This document shows, one piece after another, positions 1 through 6,671 of a stretch of 38,124 nucleotides of DNA. The translations under genes and the position numbers were made by a program. Source of the stretch: JAWLHJ01 sp040904945 (GTDB taxonomy: Bacteria; Gemmatimonadota; Gemmatimonadetes; Longimicrobiales; Gaopeijiaceae); NCBI GenBank assembly GCA_040904945.1, contig JBBDSM010000078.1:1-38124 (forward strand), written 5' to 3'. Every line of letters starts with the position of its first letter. The first letter of the stretch is position 1. Below the pieces are notes generated by a model. The model saw only the letters and a list, made by a program, of their open reading frames with translations. It was not told where the DNA came from and did no database searches.

Positions 1-1438
1 CCCGCGTGATGCCGGTCGCGTGGTCGTAGCGCGTCAGCGCGCCGCCGTAACATCCGGCGTAGAAGATGTCGGTGTTCACCGGGTGCGGGGCGATGTAACC
101 GCTCTCGCAGCCCCCGACCGCGTAGAAGTAGTCACCGGGGGTTGCGGAGAGGTGGTCCCAGTTCCCCGACGGCATGCAAGCCGTCGAGTTGTCCTGCTGC
201 GCGCCGCAGATGTGATACGGCTCGTGCTCGGTCGTGGTGACCCGGTAGAACTGGGCCGTCGCGTACTGCTGGTCGGTCCAGGTCTCGCCGCCGTTGATGG
301 AGACGTTGGCGCCACCGTCGTTGGCGTTGATCATCCGGTCCGGGTCGCTGGGCGAGATCCACAGGTCGTGGTTGTCGCCGTGCGGTACGCTGATCCGGTT
401 GTCGAAGTTCTCTCCGCCGTCGTCGGATCGGTAGAGTCCGGTGTTCAGCCCGTAGACTTTGTCTTCGTCCTGCGGGTCGGCATAGATGCGCGTGTAGTAG
501 AAGGCGCGCTGCCTGAGGTTGGGATCCTCGTTGATATACTCCCACGTCGCGCCGCCGTCGTCCGAGCGGTACACGCCGCCCATGGGCTGGTGCTCGACGA
601 TGGCCCAGACGCGCTGCGAGTTGGCGGGGGAAACGGCCACGCCGATCTTGCCGACCGGGTTGCGGGGCTCGAGGCCCAGGTTGCCGGTGATGTCCGTCCA
701 GGTCTCACCGCCGTCGGTGGACTTCCAGAGACCCGAGTCGTCACCGCCCGAGGAGAGGGCCCAGCTCTTCCGCCAGACTTCCCAGATGGACGCATAGAGC
801 ACGTTCGGGTCGTTGGCGTCGACCACGAGGTCGACCGCACCGGCTTCGTCGCTCACGAAGAGCGTGTGCTCCCAGGTCTCGCCGCCATCGGTGGTCTTGT
901 AGACGCCGCGCTCGGGGTTCGACGCCGAGTGCATGCCGAGGGCCGCGACCCAGGCGACGTCGCAGTCGTCCAGGTGGATGCGGATGCGACCGGTGTTCTG
1001 CGTGGCCTCGAGGCCGATGTGCCGCCACGTCTCGCCGGCGTCGTCGGAGCGGTAGATGCCATCGCCCTGCTGAACGTTGCCACGGAGCTGGACTTCCCCA
1101 CCGCCGATATAGACGACATCCGGGTTGGCCTCGCACACCTGGACGGCACCGATGGAGGCGGTCGTGATCTGACCGTCGGTCACCGGGTTCCAGGTGACAC
1201 CGCCGTCCGTGGTCTTCCACAGGCCACCACCGGTGGCGCCGAAGAAGTACTCGTTGGGCCGGCTGTCGCTCCCGGCCACCGCGATCGAGCGACCGCCGCG
1301 GGCCGGACCGAGGTTGCTCCACTCGAGCGCGTCGTACAGCCCCTCGTCGTACTGCTGAGCCTGGACGAGGGATGGTACGCCAACGGCGATCGCCGCCGCC
1401 AGTACCGTCGTTCGTCCGAGAATCCGTCGGATATTCAT
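1..1438 (-). CDS. Asp-box (BNR/sortilin-like) repeat exoprotein, 3' end outside window
   Basis: The frame opens at an ATG at 1438 and stays open to the window edge, so 479 codons are visible and the C-terminus is missing. AGAGG lies about 7 bases before the ATG. Residues 1-27 form a signal peptide (RR near the start, hydrophobic core, cleavage after VQA). The mature part carries repeated Asp-box motifs of the S/T-x-D-x-G-x-T-W type (KTTDGGVTW, RSDDAGETW, KTTDGGETW, KSTDGGETW, RSDDGGATW), each ending a blade of a beta-propeller as in sortilin/VPS10 and BNR glycosyl hydrolase-like proteins. It should be secreted or periplasmic. The substrate is unknown; such proteins are often called glycosyl hydrolases but no catalytic residues can be assigned here. 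It is a paralogue of the divergent gene at 1648, sharing the ARGGR/SRGGR opening and the GGxWKTTD segment. Confidence 0.9.
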   Translation of the reverse strand, partial: MNIRRILGRTTVLAAAIAVGVPSLVQAQQYDEGLYDALEWSNLGPARGGRSIAVAGSDSRPNEYFFGATGGGLWKTTDGGVTWNPVTDGQITTASIGAVQVCEANPDVVYIGGGEVQLRGNVQQGDGIYRSDDAGETWRHIGLEATQNTGRIRIHLDDCDVAWVAALGMHSASNPERGVYKTTDGGETWEHTLFVSDEAGAVDLVVDANDPNVLYASIWEVWRKSWALSSGGDDSGLWKSTDGGETWTDITGNLGLEPRNPVGKIGVAVSPANSQRVWAIVEHQPMGGVYRSDDGGATWEYINEDPNLRQRAFYYTRIYADPQDEDKVYGLNTGLYRSDDGGENFDNRISVPHGDNHDLWISPSDPDRMINANDGGANVSINGGETWTDQQYATAQFYRVTTTEHEPYHICGAQQDNSTACMPSGNWDHLSATPGDYFYAVGGCESGYIAPHPVNTDIFYAGCYGGALTRYDHATGITR

Positions 1439-1475
1439 CGAGCTACCTCTGAACCGTGGGTGTAAAACATACGGT

Positions 1476-1491
1476 GTCGGTCACGACCGAC
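1476..1491. promoter_or_regulatory. Perfect inverted repeat between divergent Asp-box genes (candidate operator)
   Basis: GTCGGTC and GACCGAC are separated by only two bases (GTCGGTCACGACCGAC). The repeat lies in the 209-base gap between the two divergent exoprotein genes, about 40 bases upstream of the minus-strand start codon and next to the sequence TATGTT that could be its -10 element. The position fits a dimeric regulator. No regulator gene lies beside it. The rest of the gap (1439-1647) shows nothing I can name apart from the two ribosome binding sites. Confidence 0.35.
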
Positions 1492-1647
1492 CATCGAAGT
1501 GTAAGACGTCGATGAACGGGTCGCAACGGACCCTTCGGGGGTGCGAGCACCCTTGGAGCCGGGGCCGGTGGTGTTGTCGGGCGTCCGCTCAGGTCCCAGT
1601 ATTCAAGGAAGTGTTACCCGCCCGAACCAACCAGTCGGAGTCCCATC

Positions 1648-4600
1648 TTGAATAAGAACCCCAGGCACGCGGTACCGTTGAGCCGCATGCTCGTTCCCAT
1701 ACTGATCGCGCTTGGCGCGATGTTCACATCCGGTGGCGATGCCGCCGCTCAGGAGAGCGATCGCGATGTCGCGTCGTCCGCTGCAACCGCCACGGCCGCC
1801 TTCGACCAGGCGGCCTTCGACGGTCTGAGCTACCGATCCGTCGGCCCGAGCCGCGGTGGCCGCGTCACGGCCGTCGCCGGGCATGCAAGCCACCCGTCCA
1901 CCTTCTACATGGGGAGCACGGGCGGCGGCGTCTGGAAGACGACGGACCGCGGGAACAGCTGGATCAACATCTCCGACGAGTACTTCGAGGGGAGTCCGGC
2001 CGTCGGCGCGATCCGCGTGGCTCCGTCCGATCCGGACATCCTCTACGTGGGCATGGGCTCGGACGGCATCCGCTCGAACATCATTCGAGGCAACGGGATG
2101 TACCGGTCCGATGACGCGGGCGACAGCTGGCGTCACATCGGGCTCGACAACGCTGGTCAGATCGGCCGCATGGTCGTGCATCCGAGCAACCCGGATATCG
2201 TCTGGGTGGGTGCCATCGGTAACCCCTTCGGTCCGAACCCCGAGCGCGGTCTGTACAAGACCACGAACGGAGGAGACACCTGGGAGGCGAAGCTCCAGAT
2301 TGCCGACAGCGTGGGTGTTTACGGTGTCGTGATGGAGCCGGGCAACCCGGACGTCCTGTACGCCACCACCTGGCGGGCCGAGCGTAAGCCGTGGTCCATC
2401 ATCAGCGGCATGCAGGCCTCTGGCGGCGGCGGCATCTACAAGTCGACCGACGGTGGCGAGAGCTGGGACAAGCTGACGAACGGTCTCCCGTCGGGGCTGA
2501 TCGGAAAGATCGACCTGACCATCTCCGACGCCGCGCCGCAGCGCGTCTACGCGCTGCTGGAGGCTCCGGACGAGGAGCGCGGGGTGTACCGCTCCGACGA
2601 TGGCGGGCAGAGCTGGCGGCAGATGACCGACCAGCAGAGCCTCATCAGCCGTCCGTTCTACTTCACGAACATCCACGCCGATCCGCAGAACCCGGATCAG
2701 CTCTATGTCGGGAACGTGCGCTTCTTCCGGTCGCAGGACGGCGGCGCCACCTGGGAGATGCGCCCCAGCACGCACGCCGACAACCACGATCTCTGGATCA
2801 ACCCGGACGATCCGACGATCCAGGTGCAGGGCAACGACGGCGGGGCGTCGGTCACGCTCGACGGGGGTGACACCTGGTCGACCCTCAACAACCAGCCGAC
2901 CTCCGAGCTCTATCAGGTCGACGTCGACTCCCGCTTCCCGTACTGGCTCTACGCCGGGCAGCAGGACAACAGCACCATCGCCGTGCCGAGCCTGCCCCCG
3001 TCGGAGGCCGACCTCGGTGGCCACCAGTCCTGGTGGCGCGCGATCGGCGGCTGCGAGACCGGGCCGGCGGTGCCGCGCCCCGACATCGAGCCGCTGGTCG
3101 TCTACTCGAACTGCAAGGGCCGCTTCGGCCGCTACAGCGAGCTGACGGGTCAGGAGCAGCAGTTCTACGTCGGCGTGGTGGACATGTACGGCGTGAACCC
3201 GGCCGAGCTCCCGTACCGCTTCCAGCGGACGGTCCCCATCGAGGTGTCGCCGTTCGACCCGAACCTGGTGTTCCACGGCTCGCAGTTCGTGCACCGCACG
3301 ACGAACGGCGGCCGGACGTGGGAGACCATCAGCCCCGATCTCACGGCATTCCTGCCCGAGCGGCAGGTCATCTCGGGCGCGCCGATCAACCGTGACATCA
3401 CGGGTGAGGAGCACTACGCCACCCTGTACTCCATCGGGGTCTCTCCGCACTCCCGCGACGAGATATGGTCCGGCGCGAACGACGGTCCGGTACACGTGAC
3501 ACGCGATGGTGGCGCGACGTGGACCGACGTAACGCCGCCGATGCCGGCCGAGGGCCGCGTCAACGACATCCACGTGTCGCCGCACCAGGCGGGTAAGGCG
3601 TACGTCGCAGCGTACCGCTACCTGCTCGACGATTGGCAGCCGTACCTCTACAAGACGGAGGACTACGGCCAGACCTGGACGCACCTTACGCCCGGCGGCA
3701 ACGGTGTGCCGTCGGACAATCCGACGCGTGTCATCGCCGAGGATCCGGACCGCGAGGGTCTTCTCTACCTGGGCACCGAGCGCGGCATGTACGTGTCGTT
3801 CGACGACGGTGGGAGCTGGGACCGCTTCCAGCTCGACCTGCCGGTGACCCCGGTCACGGGCATCAAGGTCTACCGGAAGGACCTGGTCCTGTCGACGATG
3901 GGGCGGGGCTTCTACATCCTCGACAACCTCACGCCGCTGCATCAGTACGATGGTGCGGTTGAGACCGCAGACGTACACCTGTTCGAGCCGCGCGACGCTT
4001 ATCGGATGCGCTACAACGCCGGTTCCAACGAGCCGGGTGCGCCCGAGTTCCCGGATCCCGGAGCGGCCATCGACTACATGGTCGGTGACGCGCAGGGCGA
4101 GATCTCGCTCGAGATCATCGACGCGTCCGGCACGACCGTGCGCGAGTTCCGGAGCACGCTGTCCGGGAACGATGGCCTGCCCGCGGAGCCGGGGCTGAAC
4201 CGCTTCATCTGGGATCTGCGCTATCCCGGTCCGGACGGCGGTGGGCGCGGCCCGATGGCGGTGCCGGGTGAGTACACGGTCCGGCTGCACGGTCCCACCA
4301 GCACGCGGGAGGTGGCGCTCGATCTGCTGATCGACCCGCGCGTCGAGATGGACGGGACGTCCGTCGCGGATCTGCAGGCGCAGTTCGAGCACAACATCCA
4401 GGTCCGTGACCTCATCACCGACGGGCGGAACGCGCTGCGGCAGCTCGACGTGCTCGAGGGTCGCGAGAACCCGGAGCCGGTGGAGGAGCAGATCGCGGAT
4501 GTGAAGGCGATCCTCCTGCCGCCCGAGGACATCACGGTGTATCCGCCGCGCATGCTCATCGATCAGATCGATTACCTGTATGGCGCGACGATGCGGGCCG

Positions 4601-4716
4601 ATCAGCCGCCGGGTGGCGAGGCGACGAAGCGCTACCAGGAGCTTCGCGTGCAGATGGACGACGTGCTGCAGCAGCTCCAGCGGCTCTCGAGGCTGGTGAG
4701 TCAGGACGAGCGCTAG
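1648..4716 (+). CDS. Large Asp-box (BNR/sortilin-like) repeat exoprotein
   Basis: A 1022-residue protein. The TTG at 1648 is preferred because CGGAG lies seven bases upstream; an ATG at 1687 would be the fallback and still leaves a signal peptide. The signal peptide ends near residue 34 (DAAAQ). At least eleven Asp-box motifs follow (WKTTDRGNSW, YRSDDAGDSW, YKTTNGGDTW, YKSTDGGESW, YRSDDGGQSW, FRSQDGGATW, HRTTNGGRTW, YKTEDYGQTW and others) up to about residue 740, consistent with a double or ten-bladed propeller as in VPS10/sortilin. The C-terminal 250 residues hold a beta-rich region (FRSTLSGNDGLPAEPGLNRFIWDLRY) and then a helical, probably coiled-coil tail. Secreted or periplasmic; the role is probably polysaccharide or protein binding or degradation, but no enzyme activity can be read from the sequence. 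Confidence 0.93.
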   Translation: MNKNPRHAVPLSRMLVPILIALGAMFTSGGDAAAQESDRDVASSAATATAAFDQAAFDGLSYRSVGPSRGGRVTAVAGHASHPSTFYMGSTGGGVWKTTDRGNSWINISDEYFEGSPAVGAIRVAPSDPDILYVGMGSDGIRSNIIRGNGMYRSDDAGDSWRHIGLDNAGQIGRMVVHPSNPDIVWVGAIGNPFGPNPERGLYKTTNGGDTWEAKLQIADSVGVYGVVMEPGNPDVLYATTWRAERKPWSIISGMQASGGGGIYKSTDGGESWDKLTNGLPSGLIGKIDLTISDAAPQRVYALLEAPDEERGVYRSDDGGQSWRQMTDQQSLISRPFYFTNIHADPQNPDQLYVGNVRFFRSQDGGATWEMRPSTHADNHDLWINPDDPTIQVQGNDGGASVTLDGGDTWSTLNNQPTSELYQVDVDSRFPYWLYAGQQDNSTIAVPSLPPSEADLGGHQSWWRAIGGCETGPAVPRPDIEPLVVYSNCKGRFGRYSELTGQEQQFYVGVVDMYGVNPAELPYRFQRTVPIEVSPFDPNLVFHGSQFVHRTTNGGRTWETISPDLTAFLPERQVISGAPINRDITGEEHYATLYSIGVSPHSRDEIWSGANDGPVHVTRDGGATWTDVTPPMPAEGRVNDIHVSPHQAGKAYVAAYRYLLDDWQPYLYKTEDYGQTWTHLTPGGNGVPSDNPTRVIAEDPDREGLLYLGTERGMYVSFDDGGSWDRFQLDLPVTPVTGIKVYRKDLVLSTMGRGFYILDNLTPLHQYDGAVETADVHLFEPRDAYRMRYNAGSNEPGAPEFPDPGAAIDYMVGDAQGEISLEIIDASGTTVREFRSTLSGNDGLPAEPGLNRFIWDLRYPGPDGGGRGPMAVPGEYTVRLHGPTSTREVALDLLIDPRVEMDGTSVADLQAQFEHNIQVRDLITDGRNALRQLDVLEGRENPEPVEEQIADVKAILLPPEDITVYPPRMLIDQIDYLYGATMRADQPPGGEATKRYQELRVQMDDVLQQLQRLSRLVSQDER

Positions 4717-4761
4717 CCGATGAGGTGAGCGGGGTGGCCCCTGGCCGCCTGCTCACGTGAG

Positions 4762-4801
4762 AATGGCCCCATCCGTCGACCTTCCGGCGGGTGGGGCCGT
4801 T
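4762..4801 (+). terminator. GC-rich hairpin terminator between convergent genes
   Basis: AATGGCCCCATCCG pairs with CGGGTGGGGCCGTT (14 positions including two G-T wobbles) around a 12-base loop. It starts 45 bases after the stop of the Asp-box gene and lies between it and the stop of the convergent glycosyltransferase gene. The tail on the plus strand (GTTGTCGTT) is only moderately T-rich, so it may act mainly as a barrier in both directions. Confidence 0.6.
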
Positions 4802-4822
4802 GTCGTTCAGGGCGGGCGTGCC

Positions 4823-5653
4823 TCAGTCCTTCACGATGCCGTTGGCGCAACGTGTCCGGCCACTCATGCACACTTCCTCGAGTCGGGTCGTGTTCTCGTC
4901 CAGCCGTGAGCGGTCGTTCTGGCGGTGGTATAGATGGTACTGGAGCGCCGAACCCACGAGGGTCCGCCGTCGCACACCGCTGTTCAGGAGACGCAGGGCG
5001 AAGTCGTTGTCCTCCTTGCCCCACCCCTCGAAATCCTCGTCGTAGCCGTTGACGCGGAGCGCGTCCTCGAGCCAGTACGACATGTTCGAGCCCATGAGCC
5101 CCTTCGTATGCGACCGGGCGTACTGGCGCAGGAACAGCGGCGTGAGGGGAGGGAAGTAGAACGCGTACTTGAGGCGCTCGAAGTCCCGCGACGCCCGGAA
5201 CCGCTCCGGGAGTGTCAGGGACGCCTCGATCTCGGCCGTGCGCTCGGGTGTCAGGTCGGCGCGACGCCCGCAGAGGAAGTAGCCGGTCCGGGCCCAGCCG
5301 ACGTGCTGCTCGATGAAGCGCGGGTGCAGAACGACGTCGCCGTCGATCTGGACGACGTAAGCGGAAGTCCCGGCGGAGAGGGCCTTGTTGCGGATGCCGC
5401 CGGCGCGAAACCCCAGGTCCTCGTGCCAAAGGTGGCGGAGCGAGACTCCGCGCTCGGCGAGCCGGCGCTCGGCTGCATCGACGACTGCGCGCGTCTCGGC
5501 GCCGGACCCGTCGTCGGCGACGAGCACCTCGTCCGGGAGGCGAGACTGGCGGAGCACCGAGCCCAACGAGAGCTCGAGCGCCCGCGGACTCCGGTAGGTG
5601 CTGACGAGCAGGGAGACCTCCGATGGCCTCTCCTGCCCAGGGCGCGTCGTCAG
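4823..5653 (-). CDS. Family 2 glycosyltransferase with galactosyltransferase-type C-terminal domain
   Basis: The recognisable protein starts with the beta strand SLLVSTYRSP and has the nucleotide-binding VADDGSG, the metal-binding DGD (VVQIDGDVV), and the C-terminal GWGKEDND motif of galactosyltransferase-like enzymes. It should transfer a sugar from a nucleotide sugar to a surface polysaccharide or lipid at the cytoplasmic face. The start is a problem: no ATG, GTG or TTG exists in frame between the upstream DUF3185 gene and the first conserved strand. The coordinates use a CTG at 5653 that overlaps the DUF3185 stop (CTGA), giving 276 residues, the usual size. A GTG at 5557 would remove the first strand, and the ATG at 5932 would overlap the whole DUF3185 gene. 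Function is fairly sure; the start is not. Confidence 0.82.
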   Translation of the reverse strand: MTTRPGQERPSEVSLLVSTYRSPRALELSLGSVLRQSRLPDEVLVADDGSGAETRAVVDAAERRLAERGVSLRHLWHEDLGFRAGGIRNKALSAGTSAYVVQIDGDVVLHPRFIEQHVGWARTGYFLCGRRADLTPERTAEIEASLTLPERFRASRDFERLKYAFYFPPLTPLFLRQYARSHTKGLMGSNMSYWLEDALRVNGYDEDFEGWGKEDNDFALRLLNSGVRRRTLVGSALQYHLYHRQNDRSRLDENTTRLEEVCMSGRTRCANGIVKD

Positions 5654-5862
5654 TTCGACTGGCCGGGCGTGAAGGCCAGGAAGCCTCCGACGACCGCCGC
5701 CGCGCCCCCGGTGACGAGCATCCAGACGGAGCGGTCGGTGGGGGACCCGGTCATCATCTCGGACATGTCCGAGGCGAAGGACTGTGACTCGTTCATCCCG
5801 AAGTAGAGGAGGATGAGTCCACCCACGAGGAGTGCGAGGCCGAGTGCTTTGCGTCCGTTCAT
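5650..5862 (-). CDS. Small DUF3185-type membrane protein
   Basis: Seventy residues with two transmembrane helices: residues 6-22 (LGLALLVGGLILLYFGM) and 46-65 (VWMLVTGGAAAVVGGFLAF). Between them lies the family-typical segment ESQSFASDMSE followed by TGSPTD. This matches DUF3185 in length and layout; the function of that family is unknown. AGGAG stands about seven bases before the ATG. The stop codon overlaps the proposed start of the glycosyltransferase, so the two genes look translationally coupled. Inner-membrane protein. Confidence 0.8.
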   Translation of the reverse strand: MNGRKALGLALLVGGLILLYFGMNESQSFASDMSEMMTGSPTDRSVWMLVTGGAAAVVGGFLAFTPGQSN

Positions 5863-6046
5863 GTTGTGCTCCTGTCCGGTGTCTTCGGAGAGGTCGAAAC
5901 GACCCGCTCCACTGGGTAACCGATGCATCCATCGTGCCGCGGCGGGATGCCGCGCGCTACCCCCGTCGGGGCGGTCTGGACCTTGCATGATGATAGGTGT
6001 GAATCCGCTCTCATGCGGTATGCTTCCGACCGTCGAGGATCTTCCC

Positions 6047-6655
6047 ATGAACCTACGTCGCCTTCTTTTTGGCTCCACTGTCGCCCTGGCTGTCACTCTC
6101 GTAAGCGCTCTCCCCGCCCAAGCCCAGCTGGGCATCGGTGCCGGCCTCAACTTCAGTGACTTCGAGGACATCGACTCGGGCAGCGGAAGCGCCACGCTCG
6201 ACGGCTCCAACGGGTACCACTTCGGCCTATTCGTGAACCTGGGCAGCGGCGCCCTCAGCTTGCGGCCCGGCGTCTTCTACCACCGCCTCGGGACGTATGA
6301 CTTCCCGTCGGGCGACGAACTCGAGCTATCGGCGATCGAGGTTCCGATCGACGTCCGCCTGACCCTGATGCCCGAGGGGCCCGTTCGCCCCTTCGTGTTG
6401 GCGGGTCCGGTTCTGACCTTCCCTCGGTCAGGGGATTTCGACAGGGCCGTCGAGGACATGTCGCTCAGCGCGGACATTGGCGCAGGCCTGGAGCTGAATA
6501 TGGGTGAGCTCAGCCTGATGCCCGAGTTGCGTTACAGCGTGGGGGTCACGAACTACTTCACCGAGACGATCGAGGTGGGCTCGGTCACCGTGACCCCAAC
6601 CGACGGTGAGCGCCGCATCGGCAAGCTGATGCTCCGCCTGAACGTGATGTTCTGA
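6047..6655 (+). CDS. Small outer-membrane beta-barrel protein
   Basis: A 202-residue protein with a clear signal peptide (RR at 4-5, cleavage after PAQA at residue 26). The mature part alternates short beta strands and turns (GIGAGLNFSDF, YHFGLFVNLG, LSLRPGVFYH, VPIDVRLTLM, VRPFVLAGPVLTF, LSADIGAGLELN, LSLMPELRYSVGV) and ends in a strand closing on phenylalanine (LMLRLNVMF), the signature of barrel insertion by the BAM complex. It resembles the eight-stranded OmpX/OmpA-like PF13568 porin-family proteins. The ATG at 6047 is chosen because GAGG lies eight bases upstream; an ATG at 6020 is possible but places extra residues before the signal peptide. Structural or binding role; no specific ligand can be inferred. 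Confidence 0.85.
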   Translation: MNLRRLLFGSTVALAVTLVSALPAQAQLGIGAGLNFSDFEDIDSGSGSATLDGSNGYHFGLFVNLGSGALSLRPGVFYHRLGTYDFPSGDELELSAIEVPIDVRLTLMPEGPVRPFVLAGPVLTFPRSGDFDRAVEDMSLSADIGAGLELNMGELSLMPELRYSVGVTNYFTETIEVGSVTVTPTDGERRIGKLMLRLNVMF

Positions 6656-6671
6656 CCGCCACCGCCGCGGG

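Noticed and set aside
20..1465. A 481-codon plus-strand frame over the first gene
   Set aside because: It is the complement of the minus-strand Asp-box gene, which has signal peptide, ribosome binding site and repeats.
1603..4392. A 929-codon open frame on the minus strand opposite the Asp-box gene
   Set aside because: High GC content leaves long antisense frames open. The translation is Arg/Val/Asp-rich without any domain, while the plus strand has a clear signal peptide and Asp-box motifs.
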